Shown one piece after another: positions 18,844 to 27,130 of a stretch of DNA of 33,304 bases. The stretch spans positions 1-33,304 of the forward strand of contig CAJIZJ010000034.1 of NCBI GenBank assembly GCA_905181825.1, read 5' to 3'. Position numbers and translations under genes: made by a program. Source of the stretch: an uncultured Flavobacteriaceae bacterium (GTDB taxonomy: Bacteria; Bacteroidota; Bacteroidia; Flavobacteriales; Flavobacteriaceae). The notes beneath the pieces are model-generated. The model made no database searches and was not told the DNA's origin. It saw only the letters and a program-made list of their open reading frames with translations. The stretch's first letter is position 1. The number at the start of each line of letters is the position of its first letter.

Positions 18844-19670
18844 TGAAATCATTTATTCCAAAAATTATTGGTGCTATTTTAAACTTTATCGGCCTTTTTA
18901 GCGCAACATACGCATCAAAACTTGCCTTACAATTATTCTCAAAACCAAGGGGCGGAATGCTTACCCCAAAAGGCCGCTTATTTTTAGACACCGCCTCCAA
19001 AACTACTTTATACTACAACAATTTAGAAATTCAGACCTATCATTGGAATGGGTCAAAAGAAACTGTTTTATTAGCTCATGGCTGGGAAAGCAACAGCAAT
19101 CGTTGGAGATATGAAATTGAAAAACTGCAAACAGAAGGCTACGATATCATTGCCTTGGACGGCCCTGCACATGGCGGCTCTGGAAGCGACACTTTTAATG
19201 CCATACTCTATTCAGAGTTCATCAACGTGGTGAGTCAAAAATTTAAACCCACTGTATTTCTTGGGCATTCGGTAGGTGCGATGGCGGTCATCTTTTTTCT
19301 TCAAAAACAAACATACAGCAACGTTAATAAAATTGTGCTTTTAGGCGCACCTTCAGCATTCACAGGCATTATGGAACGCTATAAAAAAATGATGGGCTAC
19401 AGTAAAACAATCGACAAGGGCATTGACTATCATATCCAACTAAAATTTGGCCACCCTCCTAGTTACTTTTCAACTGCAAACCATATAAAAAACATCGAAG
19501 CTCCTGGCTTGATCTTTCACGACAAAAAAGACCCTATAATCCCTTACAAAGATGCACTCGAGATAGACTCACAGTTCAAAAATGGGCAACTCATTTCAAC
19601 AGATGGATTTGGCCACTCTCTAAAAGGAGATTTTATTACAGAAGAAATAATTAAATTTTTGAGCCACTAA
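18843..19670 (+). CDS. Alpha/beta-hydrolase
   Basis: 275 residues from the ATG at 18843, which overlaps the cupin stop as TAATG. A hydrophobic N-terminal stretch (about 5-30) may anchor it to the membrane. The oxyanion region is H79-G-W, the nucleophile elbow is G141-H-S143-V-G, and the acid and base of the triad are likely D230 (KKDPIIPY) and H258 (GFGHSL). All triad residues are present, so an active serine hydrolase (esterase, lipase or acyl-hydrolase) is expected; substrate unknown. An upstream in-frame start at 18777 inside the cupin gene is rejected because translational overlap at 18843 is the better fit. Confidence 0.9.
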   Translation: MKSFIPKIIGAILNFIGLFSATYASKLALQLFSKPRGGMLTPKGRLFLDTASKTTLYYNNLEIQTYHWNGSKETVLLAHGWESNSNRWRYEIEKLQTEGYDIIALDGPAHGGSGSDTFNAILYSEFINVVSQKFKPTVFLGHSVGAMAVIFFLQKQTYSNVNKIVLLGAPSAFTGIMERYKKMMGYSKTIDKGIDYHIQLKFGHPPSYFSTANHIKNIEAPGLIFHDKKDPIIPYKDALEIDSQFKNGQLISTDGFGHSLKGDFITEEIIKFLSH

Positions 19671-19677
19671 AGTTTTG

Positions 19678-19685
19678 TAAATTCG
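19678..19685 (+). promoter_or_regulatory. Possible promoter -7 element for the RluF-type gene
   Basis: TAAATTCG is one base from TAnnTTTG, with a TTG 16 bases upstream (19659-19661, inside the hydrolase gene). It ends 4 bases before the first ATG (19690), so transcription starting there would give a leaderless message or favour the ATG at 19699. The gene may also be read from the upstream operon. Confidence 0.4.
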
Positions 19686-19689
19686 CACA

Positions 19690-20418
19690 ATGGAACCAAT
19701 GACAACAAGACTAAATAAATACCTAAGCGAAGCGGGCCATTGCTCGCGTCGCGCTGCTGATAAATTAATCGACGAGGGACGTGTCACCATTAATGGTATA
19801 GTGCCTGAAATGGGCACAAAAGTAATCCCTGGGGATGAAGTAAAAGTTGATGGAAAGACCATACTGAATGACGCTAAAAAAAGAATATATATCGCTTTCA
19901 ATAAGCCCGTAGGTGTTGTTTGTACGACAGATCGTGGAGTGGAAAAAGATAATATTATTGATTACATCAACTATCCATCTAGAATTTTCCCAATTGGAAG
20001 ATTGGACAAGGATAGTGAAGGTTTGATTTTATTGACAGATGATGGTGACATCGTCAATAAAATCCTTCGTGCAAGCAACAATCATGAAAAGGAATATATA
20101 GTCACTGTAGACAAGCCTATTTCACAAACTTTTGTCCAGCGTATGTCAAGTGGAATTCCGATTTTAGATACAATAACCAAACAATGTGAAGTGCAAAAAC
20201 TAAGCACTTTTGAATTTAAAATAATCTTAACACAAGGGCTTAATCGCCAAATTCGTCGCATGTGTGAATACCTTAACTACGAAGTCCAATCGCTAAAGCG
20301 CACACGGATTATGAATATTCATTTGAAATCTGAGCTAGGAAGCCATAGAGACTTAACCGCTTTGGAACTTTCAACTTTAAATAAAACTTTGAAAGACTCA
20401 AAAAAGTCCATTGAATGA
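19690..20418 (+). CDS. rluF: RluF/RsuA-type rRNA pseudouridine synthase
   Basis: Converts a uridine of rRNA to pseudouridine. 242 residues: an N-terminal S4 RNA-binding domain ([21 protein letters not shown], about 6-65) and a RsuA-family catalytic domain with the catalytic Asp in [19 protein letters not shown], then [15 protein letters not shown]. The RluF subtype (23S rRNA U2604 in E. coli numbering) is favoured by overall length and the [10 protein letters not shown]-type middle; RsuA or RluB/E remain possible. Two Met codons (19690 and 19699) are plausible starts. The VOC gene overlaps its stop by four bases (ATGA). Confidence 0.87.
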   Translation: MEPMTTRLNKYLSEAGHCSRRAADKLIDEGRVTINGIVPEMGTKVIPGDEVKVDGKTILNDAKKRIYIAFNKPVGVVCTTDRGVEKDNIIDYINYPSRIFPIGRLDKDSEGLILLTDDGDIVNKILRASNNHEKEYIVTVDKPISQTFVQRMSSGIPILDTITKQCEVQKLSTFEFKIILTQGLNRQIRRMCEYLNYEVQSLKRTRIMNIHLKSELGSHRDLTALELSTLNKTLKDSKKSIE

Positions 20419-20840
20419 AATCTATAGCTCCATTTCACCTAGCAATTCCCGTCTGGAACCTTGAAGCCTGCCGTGTATTTTACAGAGATATTTTAAACTG
20501 TGAAGAAGGACGTAGTAGCGACCATTGGGTGGACTTCAATTTTTTTGGTCATCAACTCGTAATTCATCACAAACCAAAAGAAGCAAGTACCGACCTTCAT
20601 ATAAATAAAGTAGACGGTAAACAGGTGCCTGTTCCTCACTTTGGAGTCGTTCTATCTTGGGAGAATTTTGAAATGTTTTCAGAACACTTAAAACTAAAAA
20701 AAATAGAGTTCATTATTGCTCCTTACATACGTTTTGAAGGACTCACTGGCGAACAAGCTACTATGTTTTTTTATGATCCTGCAGGAAACGCTTTGGAATT
20801 TAAAGCCTTTAAAGACCGCTCGCAGATTTTTGCTAAATAG
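20415..20840 (+). CDS. VOC-family (glyoxalase-like) protein
   Basis: 141 residues with two beta-alpha-beta-beta-beta modules typical of the vicinal oxygen chelate fold. Likely metal ligands are H8 (PFHLAIPV), H75 (VPHFGVVL) and E128 (NALEFKAF), with H46 nearby, so a metal-dependent enzyme is plausible. [13 protein letters not shown] near the end is a strong VOC signature. Substrate is not evident; dioxygenase, glyoxalase or resistance-type activities all occur in this superfamily. It begins inside the rRNA pseudouridine synthase stop (ATGA overlap) and ends directly against the folD stop on the other strand. Confidence 0.9.
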   Translation: MKSIAPFHLAIPVWNLEACRVFYRDILNCEEGRSSDHWVDFNFFGHQLVIHHKPKEASTDLHINKVDGKQVPVPHFGVVLSWENFEMFSEHLKLKKIEFIIAPYIRFEGLTGEQATMFFYDPAGNALEFKAFKDRSQIFAK

Positions 20841-21722
20841 CTATTTAGACGCATGACGCTCGCAAGCTAAAAGTGTATTTTTAAGTAACATCGCGATAGT
20901 CATTGGACCTACACCACCTGGAACAGGAGTAATATAACTTGCTTTTTTTGCGACACTTTCAAAATGAACATCCCCTGCAATTCGATACCCTCTTTTCTTA
21001 GTTTCGTCTGCCACTCTTGTAATTCCAACGTCAATAATAACAGCACCGGGTTTAACCATATCAGCAGTTAAAAACTCTGGAATCCCTAAGGCTGCGACTA
21101 TGATGTCTGCCTGTAAAGTTAGTTGTTCTAAATTCTTCGTACGACTGTGAGCAATCGTAACAGTAGCATCACCAGCTGGACGTTTTTGACTCATTAAAAT
21201 ACTCATTGGCCGACCAACAATATGGCTTCTCCCAATGACTACCACGTGTTTTCCAGAAGTTGGAACTTCATAACGCTCTAATAGCTCCATAATTCCGTAC
21301 GGCGTTGCAGAAAGAAATGTTGGCAAATCTAGTGCCATTCGACCTACATTCATAGGATGAAATCCATCCACGTCTTTATCAGGGTTTACAGCCATCAAAA
21401 CCTTTTGCTCATCGATGTGCTTTGGCAAGGGAAGTTGCACAATAAAACCATCTATTTCAGGATTTTCGTTTAGCGCATGTATTTGAGATAACAATTCAGA
21501 CTCGGTTGTTTCGACCGGTAGATCAATAAGCGTTGAGCCGAAGCCCACAAGCTCACAAGCTTTAACCTTAGCACCTACATAGGTCATGCTGGCCCCATTG
21601 GTGCCTACAATAATTGCAGCCAAATGTGGAGCGCGCTTGCCTTGTTTTTTAATATCTGAAACTGCCGAAGCAATTTCAATTTTTATTGCTGCACTTGTTT
21701 GTTTTCCGTCTAGTAAAATCAT
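20841..21722 (-). CDS. folD: Bifunctional methylenetetrahydrofolate dehydrogenase/methenyltetrahydrofolate cyclohydrolase
   Basis: Interconverts 5,10-methylene-, 5,10-methenyl- and 10-formyl-tetrahydrofolate with NADP, supplying one-carbon units. 293 residues, standard length. Family motifs are all present: [10 protein letters not shown] (Tyr and catalytic Lys), [18 protein letters not shown], the dinucleotide site [11 protein letters not shown], and [15 protein letters not shown] near the end. Its ATG lies 24 bases after the ffh stop, so the ffh promoter probably drives both. Confidence 0.97.
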   Translation of the reverse strand: MILLDGKQTSAAIKIEIASAVSDIKKQGKRAPHLAAIIVGTNGASMTYVGAKVKACELVGFGSTLIDLPVETTESELLSQIHALNENPEIDGFIVQLPLPKHIDEQKVLMAVNPDKDVDGFHPMNVGRMALDLPTFLSATPYGIMELLERYEVPTSGKHVVVIGRSHIVGRPMSILMSQKRPAGDATVTIAHSRTKNLEQLTLQADIIVAALGIPEFLTADMVKPGAVIIDVGITRVADETKKRGYRIAGDVHFESVAKKASYITPVPGGVGPMTIAMLLKNTLLACERHASK

Positions 21723-21746
21723 TATAAATTGGTCATTAATTTACAC

Positions 21747-23078
21747 TTATCGTGGCATGTTTTTCATCATTTCCATCATTTTCCTACCTCCGCCTCCTTG
21801 CATCATTTTCATCATCTTACTCATCTGATTGAATTGCTTCATCAGCTGGTTAACCTGCTGAATAGACGTTCCTGATCCGGAACCTATACGTTTTTTTCTG
21901 CTATTATTTAGCAAGGTTGGCTTTGAGCGCTCTTGAGGAGTCATTGATTGGATGATCGCTTCAATGTGCTTAAAGGCATCGTCGTCTATATCGACATCCT
22001 TCATCATTTTTCCGGCTCCTGGGATCATCCCCATAAGATCCTTCATGTTACCCATTTTTTTAACCTGCTGGATCTGAGATAAAAAATCATCAAAACCAAA
22101 TTGGTTTTTAGCTATTTTCTTTTGAATTTTTCTAGTCTCTTCCTCGTCAAATTGTTCCTGAGCACGTTCCACTAAGGACACCACATCTCCCATGCCCAAA
22201 ATTCGTTCAGCCATACGCGCAGGATAGAATACGTCAATCGCTTCCATCTTTTCGCCAGTTCCAATAAACTTAATTGGTTTATTAACGACTGATTTTATTG
22301 AAATGGCAGCTCCACCGCGGGTATCTCCATCTAATTTTGTAAGGATAACTCCATCAAAATTAAGTATGTCGTTAAAGGCTTTAGCAGTATTGACCGCATC
22401 TTGTCCAGTCATTGCATCCACAACAAATAAAGTTTCTTGTGGCTGAATTGCTTTATGAATATTTGCAATTTCACTCATCATGACTTCGTCGACAGCTAAT
22501 CGACCTGCGGTATCAATAATCACCACATTACACCCTTTGGCTTTAGCAGCTGCTATACCAGCTTTTGCAATGGCGACAGGATCATTATTTCCTTGATCAC
22601 TGTAGACTTCCACTCCAACCTGTTCCCCTACAATATGCAACTGATCTATGGCTGCTGGACGATATACGTCACAAGCCACTAACATTGGCTTTTTGGTTTT
22701 TTTTGTTTTTAAGTAGTTGGCAAGCTTTCCAGAAAAAGTAGTTTTACCAGATCCTTGCAGACCAGACATTAAAATCACACTTGGTGATGCCGATAAATTA
22801 ACTTCTTCTACCTCACCACCCATTAAAGCGGTTAGCTCGTCCTTAACAATTTTTACCATCAATTGTCCTGGCTGAAGTGTAGTCAATACATTTTGACCTA
22901 TTGCTTTTTCCTTGACCTTGTTGGTAAACTCTTTAGCTATTTTATAATTCACATCCGCATCCAGCAAGGCACGTCGCACTTCTTTGAGTGTTTCGGCAAC
23001 ATTGATTTCTGAAATGCGTCCATGACCTTTAAGGACGTGGAGAGCTTTATCTAATTTTTCACTTAAATTATTGAACAT
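21747..23078 (-). CDS. ffh: Signal recognition particle protein Ffh
   Basis: SRP GTPase that binds signal sequences and 4.5S RNA and delivers ribosomes to FtsY and SecYEG. 443 residues. The N domain covers about 1-95. The G domain starts with G-x4-GKTT at 106-114 (GLQGSGKTT), followed by ACDVYRPAA, DTAGR and TKLDGDTRGG. The C-terminal M domain is rich in Met and ends in MMKMM...GGGGRKMMEMMKNMP. It precedes folD on one likely transcript. Confidence 0.97.
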   Translation of the reverse strand: MFNNLSEKLDKALHVLKGHGRISEINVAETLKEVRRALLDADVNYKIAKEFTNKVKEKAIGQNVLTTLQPGQLMVKIVKDELTALMGGEVEEVNLSASPSVILMSGLQGSGKTTFSGKLANYLKTKKTKKPMLVACDVYRPAAIDQLHIVGEQVGVEVYSDQGNNDPVAIAKAGIAAAKAKGCNVVIIDTAGRLAVDEVMMSEIANIHKAIQPQETLFVVDAMTGQDAVNTAKAFNDILNFDGVILTKLDGDTRGGAAISIKSVVNKPIKFIGTGEKMEAIDVFYPARMAERILGMGDVVSLVERAQEQFDEEETRKIQKKIAKNQFGFDDFLSQIQQVKKMGNMKDLMGMIPGAGKMMKDVDIDDDAFKHIEAIIQSMTPQERSKPTLLNNSRKKRIGSGSGTSIQQVNQLMKQFNQMSKMMKMMQGGGGRKMMEMMKNMPR

Positions 23079-23101
23079 AAAATGACATTTTTATCTATCT
23101 A

Positions 23102-23109
23102 CAAAAGTA
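23102..23109 (-). promoter_or_regulatory. Bacteroidota -7 promoter element for ffh-folD
   Basis: TACTTTTG on the minus strand is a full TAnnTTTG match, 24 bases before the ffh ATG. The region upstream is very AT-rich; a -33 box is not distinct. Confidence 0.6.
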
Positions 23110-23184
23110 AAGAAATATTTTATTTTAAAACCGTTAATAAGCTGTTAAACCTACGGATTTGTTTTTTTTTAAATTCAGATCTCA

Positions 23185-23874
23185 CTAGGGGGTAGAACTA
23201 GAAATTTGCAATAATTTACCGTTATAAAACTGCTGACCCGTTTTTGAAAACTCAAATATATAGGCTCCCATTTGAGCTGCTGTATTTGGCGCTTCATAGC
23301 CCGGGAATGCTTCTTCAAGCATTTCTGTTTGCACAGCCCCTAAAGCTAGCACATTAAAGGAAGGCCCTGTTTCTTTATATTCTTCTGCTAATAATTCGGT
23401 TAAACTAATTACAGCCCCTTTACTAGAGCTATAGGCGGCAAGTCCTGGGAATTTCACAGACCCCTGAACGCCTCCCATTGAGCTAATCGTTACCACATGT
23501 CCAGACTTAGACATAAATGGAATCATATGTCTAGTAAGTTCTGCAACTCCGAAAACGTTGGTGTTATAAACCTGTTGAAAATCTTCAAAAGTTGTATCCG
23601 AAAATGGCTTGTTTAGTAGGGTTCCCGCATTATTAATTAAAATATCAACATGTGACCATTCTTTTTCCACAAAAGCAGTAACTCGCTCATAATCCTCGGT
23701 CTTATTAAGATCAAAAGATAAGGCGGTAATATTTTCGAAATTTAAATTAGAAACGGGTTTAGCGTTTCTGGAGAGCGCCAAAACAGCGTAGCCTGCATGT
23801 GCAAAAAGATGTACTAATTCAAATCCGATACCTCGGCTTGTCCCTGTTATAATAACTGTTTTAGTTGGTTTCAT
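23185..23874 (-). CDS. Short-chain dehydrogenase/reductase
   Basis: 229 residues with a classical SDR Rossmann fold: cofactor glycines in TGTSRGIG (10-17), NNAG at 81-84, catalytic Ser near 131-132, and Y148-x3-K152 (YSSSK). An Arg after the glycine motif Ser suggests NADP use. Substrate unknown. Its ATG lies 14 bases inside the end of the M28 peptidase gene, so the two are translationally coupled on one message. Confidence 0.93.
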   Translation of the reverse strand: MKPTKTVIITGTSRGIGFELVHLFAHAGYAVLALSRNAKPVSNLNFENITALSFDLNKTEDYERVTAFVEKEWSHVDILINNAGTLLNKPFSDTTFEDFQQVYNTNVFGVAELTRHMIPFMSKSGHVVTISSMGGVQGSVKFPGLAAYSSSKGAVISLTELLAEEYKETGPSFNVLALGAVQTEMLEEAFPGYEAPNTAAQMGAYIFEFSKTGQQFYNGKLLQISSSTP

Positions 23875-24799
23875 ACATTTTAATTTCTTTGGAATATGTG
23901 TTGCAAATTTTTATAATTCCTGGGATTAGTTTATTAATAATCTCTGCCATGAATGCGCTATCGAATTTATCAATTTCGTCATCGACATGGTGATAAAAAT
24001 CAAAATTAGTCAAATCACAAGAAGAAATGGTGTGACAAGGGACTTTAAATTGCGTATAGAAAGAATAATTATCAGAACGACTGAACAAATTATATTTTGT
24101 AGCAACATCTGAACGCCCAAATAATGTTGAATTTGTGTAAGCATTTAACTTATCCCCTAAATTTGATAGTTCATAACCGGTAAGAAAAACCTCATAATCA
24201 CGATCTATAAACGGAACGCCAAGCATTTCAAAATTTAAGAGTGTGTAAAGGTTGATTTTTTGTTCTTTTAATTTTTTAGCCAAAGCTTTAGACCCTATTA
24301 ACCCTTTTTCTTCTCCAGAAAAAAGCGCCACAATTACGGATCTCTTGTTCGCTTTGGACTTAGCAATTCGATTTGCTATAGTTAATACAGCAGCAGTACC
24401 TGAGGCATTATCATTAGCTCCGTTAGCAATAGAGTCATTCGCTACTTTATGCCCAAATCCTACATGGTCATAATGGGCTCCAAGAATTACGATTTCATTT
24501 TTTAATACGGGATCATTTCCTTCAATAAATCCGACTACATTTACACCCATTTTACCTTTAGAGTCAAAAGAGTCTAAATATGTTTTAAAGTAAGGCTTAA
24601 TACCGGCTTCGATAAGCTTGGATTGTATATATTGAGCTGCTATTAGCTCGCCTTGAGTAGCGGTCTCACGCCCCATAAGAACATCAGAACTTAAAAAATC
24701 CACAACGGCAAACACTTCTTGAGGCTTTACATTTTCATGAACTTGTGCGTAACACATTTGAATAAAAACACAAGCAAAAGTCAGTAGGTATAGTCTCAT
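23861..24799 (-). CDS. Secreted M28-family metallopeptidase
   Basis: 312 residues with a signal peptide (cleavage likely after CYA, Q19). It resembles zinc aminopeptidases of the M28 family, which have two zinc ions. Ligands and catalytic residues are visible: H109 in HYDHVG, D130 in NGANDNASG, E163/E164 in SGEEKGLIGS, an acidic residue in NFEMLG and the last His in YHHVDDEIDKF. It probably trims peptides in the periplasm or outside the cell. It heads a likely operon with the SDR gene, which starts inside its 3' end. Confidence 0.93.
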   Translation of the reverse strand: MRLYLLTFACVFIQMCYAQVHENVKPQEVFAVVDFLSSDVLMGRETATQGELIAAQYIQSKLIEAGIKPYFKTYLDSFDSKGKMGVNVVGFIEGNDPVLKNEIVILGAHYDHVGFGHKVANDSIANGANDNASGTAAVLTIANRIAKSKANKRSVIVALFSGEEKGLIGSKALAKKLKEQKINLYTLLNFEMLGVPFIDRDYEVFLTGYELSNLGDKLNAYTNSTLFGRSDVATKYNLFSRSDNYSFYTQFKVPCHTISSCDLTNFDFYHHVDDEIDKFDSAFMAEIINKLIPGIIKICNTYSKEIKMYETN

Positions 24800-24827
24800 A
24801 AAGCTAAGATTTAGTTTGTGTTGTTAA

Positions 24828-24835
24828 CGAAGATA
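24828..24835 (-). promoter_or_regulatory. Possible promoter -7 element for the M28 peptidase gene
   Basis: TATCTTCG on the minus strand matches TAnnTTTG except for one C, the same substitution as at 19678-19685. It lies 28 bases before the ATG at 24799. Confidence 0.45.
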
Positions 24836-24847
24836 GTGAAGACCGCA

Positions 24848-25579
24848 TTAAAAACATTTAATTTTGGGAGTTACATTGAACTTTATCCTAGAAAGCCCGT
24901 AAAAAGCAGCCATAAGCACAAACACAAACAACTCAAGCCATAAAAGATAATAAGGCCACTTCCCTATAAGTAAAGGATTATTGACCTGTGGAGGCTCTGA
25001 TAAATACATGTAGTTTGACCCTAAATAGAAGTTTAAAGGCATAATAATAACTATTAAAATGTTTAAAATCAAAAAGGACTTAAGATAAGAGTGTTTAGAC
25101 GGCTTGATATTTAAATTCTTAAACATATATAGAGGCATTAATAAAATTAAAACATGTCTTACATAGTATTCTATATATAGTAATTGACTCCCATCGTAAG
25201 CATTAATTTGAGGCGTTAGAACAGACATGATACCCCCAATAATTCCAGAGTAAAACACAAAATCAAACAAAAACTGCTTACGTTTCACAAAAGGAAGAAA
25301 ACAACAAATAAGACATGATATTCCACACAGATGGAGTGGAATATCAGTAACCATATTCCATTGCCCATTTAGGACTATCAGTATAGGGTGTACCACAGAA
25401 GATAAAAATAAAATGGCCCCCATTAAATAGGTAACTCGCTTATTGTTTTGAGCCGACAATGAACGACCAATAAATAAAAATAAAATAATAACCACCAATA
25501 CCAATCCACAATTAATTATCCATTCATTGGACATGAATTCAATTGTGTAGTTTGAAAAAGGTTGTTTAACTAAAAGCAT
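24848..25579 (-). CDS. YwaF/TMEM164-like multipass membrane protein
   Basis: 243 residues with about seven hydrophobic segments. It fits the TIGR02206 (YwaF) group, related to eukaryotic TMEM164. Conserved-looking features are DIPLHLC with H83 and C85 and a later YYVRH with H142, which face a likely membrane-embedded site. TMEM164 has been described as a lipid acyltransferase with a catalytic Cys and His; whether the bacterial protein shares that is inference. The ATG at 25579 is used; an internal Met at 25534 (MSNEWIIN) would shorten the N terminus by 15 residues and is also plausible. It is transcribed alone, divergent from the tRNA. Confidence 0.85.
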   Translation of the reverse strand: MLLVKQPFSNYTIEFMSNEWIINCGLVLVVIILFLFIGRSLSAQNNKRVTYLMGAILFLSSVVHPILIVLNGQWNMVTDIPLHLCGISCLICCFLPFVKRKQFLFDFVFYSGIIGGIMSVLTPQINAYDGSQLLYIEYYVRHVLILLMPLYMFKNLNIKPSKHSYLKSFLILNILIVIIMPLNFYLGSNYMYLSEPPQVNNPLLIGKWPYYLLWLELFVFVLMAAFYGLSRIKFNVTPKIKCF

Positions 25580-25610
25580 CGAATCACTAATTATAAATTA
25601 AAACATATTA

Positions 25611-25618
25611 CAAATATA
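25611..25618 (-). promoter_or_regulatory. Bacteroidota -7 promoter element for the YwaF-like gene
   Basis: TATATTTG on the minus strand is a perfect TAnnTTTG box, about 32 bases before the ATG at 25579. It favours that start over the internal Met at 25534. Confidence 0.6.
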
Positions 25619-25648
25619 AATAATTACCTATAAATTTAAAAATATTAT

Positions 25649-25656
25649 TATTTTTA
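25649..25656 (+). promoter_or_regulatory. Possible -7 promoter element for tRNA-Val
   Basis: TATTTTTA differs from TAnnTTTG in the last base and lies 11 bases before the first base of the tRNA, consistent with a short 5' leader. Confidence 0.35.
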
Positions 25657-25667
25657 CAAACAGTATA

Positions 25668-25742
25668 GGGTCATTAACTCAGTTGGTTCAGAGTGTTACC
25701 TTGACAGGGTAGAAGTCACTGGTTCGAATCCAGTATGACCCA
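25668..25742 (+). tRNA. tRNA-Val (anticodon GAC)
   Basis: Folds as a full cloverleaf of 75 bases. Acceptor GGGTCAT pairs with ATGACCC. The D arm is ACTC/GAGT. The anticodon stem TTACC/GGTAG (one T-G pair) encloses TTGACAG, so the anticodon is GAC, reading GUC/GUU valine codons. The T arm ACTGG/CCAGT encloses TTCGAAT. The discriminator is A. CCA is not encoded (the next bases are CAC), as usual in this phylum, so it is added after transcription. Confidence 0.96.
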
Positions 25743-25745
25743 CAC

Positions 25746-25772
25746 AATAGCCACTCTTTTAGAGTGGCTATT
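25746..25772. terminator. Hairpin between tRNA-Val and murF
   Basis: The arms AATAGCCACTCT (25746-25757) and AGAGTGGCTATT (25761-25772) pair perfectly over 12 bases with a three-base loop. It lies 3 bases after the tRNA 3' end and 3 bases from the murF stop, between convergent genes. It has no strong T run on either strand, so it is less clear as an intrinsic terminator than the one after lgt. Confidence 0.7.
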
Positions 25773-25775
25773 CTA

Positions 25776-27059
25776 TTATATAACTTTTAAAATCCGCTCC
25801 AGAGCCATACCCCGCGATCCCTTTATTAAGATACTGGTATTTGAAATAGTTATTTTCTCAAAATGCAATTGAAGTTGTTTGTACGTTTTAAAGAATAAGA
25901 GTTTAGGATGGTCTATTTTTTGGTCAAAAAAATGAGAGCCAATAAAGCAAAAATTACATCCCTGTGTACCAATGGCTCTATTTACAACCGCTAGATGCTC
26001 TTTAGCAGTAGTGGCTCCGAGTTCGAACATATCCCCTAAAATAGCAAGCTTTATTGGGTTTTGAGTACCTTTAAAATTATCCATAGCTGCCTCCATGCTA
26101 CTAGGATTGGCATTATAGGCATCTAATAAAATCTCGTTAGAATTTTGCTGGATGATTTGAGAGCGGTTATTTGATGGCACATAGGCTTCAACCCCCCATT
26201 TTTGCTGTTGAAACGGAACTTTAAAGTAACTTCCTATTGCCAATGCTGCTGCTATGTTATGGAAATTATAAACACCTACTAAATGAGTTTTGATCGCTGT
26301 ATCATCAAGCGCTACTTTTAAAAAAGGCTGTGAAGCTGATAGTTTTATATTAACTGAAGTTTTTTTAGATTCTGAAAAAGAAAAGATATTTGAATACTCC
26401 CCAAGCTGCATTTCCTGTTTGGCATCGTCCGCATTCAAAATAACTACCCCTTTGTTGGCTTTTAAATAATCATACAACTCACTTTTAGCGACCATAACAC
26501 CCTGCTCAGATCCAAAGCCTTCCAAATGTGCTTTGCCAAAATTAGTGATATATCCTACGTTTGGCTTTGCTATATCACAAAGCAGTGCAATCTCCTTTAG
26601 GTGATTAGCCCCCATCTCTACAATCCCAACTTCGGTTTTAGTCGTCATGCTCAAAAGGGTTAAAGGCACTCCTATATGGTTATTCAAATTCCCTATAGTT
26701 GCTATCGTTTTAAAGTGTTGCTGAAGAGAAGCATTGATGAGTTCTTTTGTAGTTGTTTTGCCATTACTACCTGTCAAGGCTACAATAGGCAGGCCTAGAT
26801 AGTCTCTATGAAAACGTGCTAGATCCTGTAAAGTTTTTAAAACATTGTCTACTAAAATAAAGCGGTCGTGCATTGGTTGCATAACCTCATCAATTACCGC
26901 ATAGTTAGCGCCACTTTCCAGCGCTTGACTTGCGTAGGTATTCCCATTAAAATTAGGGCCTTTTAGCGCAAAAAATAAGGCGTTCTCATGAATGCTTCGT
27001 GTATCTGTAGATACTACTGAACAGTCTAAAAAAAGTTTATGAATTTTTTTTAATTCCAT
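25776..27059 (-). CDS. murF: UDP-N-acetylmuramoyl-tripeptide--D-alanyl-D-alanine ligase
   Basis: Adds D-Ala-D-Ala to UDP-MurNAc-tripeptide, the last cytosolic step of peptidoglycan precursor assembly. 427 residues. The N-terminal UDP-binding part holds STDTRSIHENALFFAL; the ATP loop is TGSNGKTTTK at 96-105; EMGANHLKEIA and DAYNANPSSMEAAM are Mur-ligase central and C-terminal motifs, and KGSRGMALE near the end is typical of MurF. It is separated from upstream gldJ by a strong terminator, although murF-gldJ adjacency is a known flavobacterial arrangement. Confidence 0.96.
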   Translation of the reverse strand: MELKKIHKLFLDCSVVSTDTRSIHENALFFALKGPNFNGNTYASQALESGANYAVIDEVMQPMHDRFILVDNVLKTLQDLARFHRDYLGLPIVALTGSNGKTTTKELINASLQQHFKTIATIGNLNNHIGVPLTLLSMTTKTEVGIVEMGANHLKEIALLCDIAKPNVGYITNFGKAHLEGFGSEQGVMVAKSELYDYLKANKGVVILNADDAKQEMQLGEYSNIFSFSESKKTSVNIKLSASQPFLKVALDDTAIKTHLVGVYNFHNIAAALAIGSYFKVPFQQQKWGVEAYVPSNNRSQIIQQNSNEILLDAYNANPSSMEAAMDNFKGTQNPIKLAILGDMFELGATTAKEHLAVVNRAIGTQGCNFCFIGSHFFDQKIDHPKLLFFKTYKQLQLHFEKITISNTSILIKGSRGMALERILKVI

Positions 27060-27077
27060 AACTTAAAAATAATAAAA

Positions 27078-27108
27078 AAGTCCTAACAATCTGAAATTGT
27101 TAGGACTT
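27078..27108 (-). terminator. Intrinsic terminator of gldJ
   Basis: The arms AAGTCCTAACAAT (27078-27090) and ATTGTTAGGACTT (27096-27108) pair over 13 bases with a five-base loop. On the minus strand it follows the gldJ stop (27131) by 22 bases and ends in a T run. It lies just upstream of the murF start. Confidence 0.87.
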
Positions 27109-27130
27109 AATATTTTATCTGAGCAACAAA

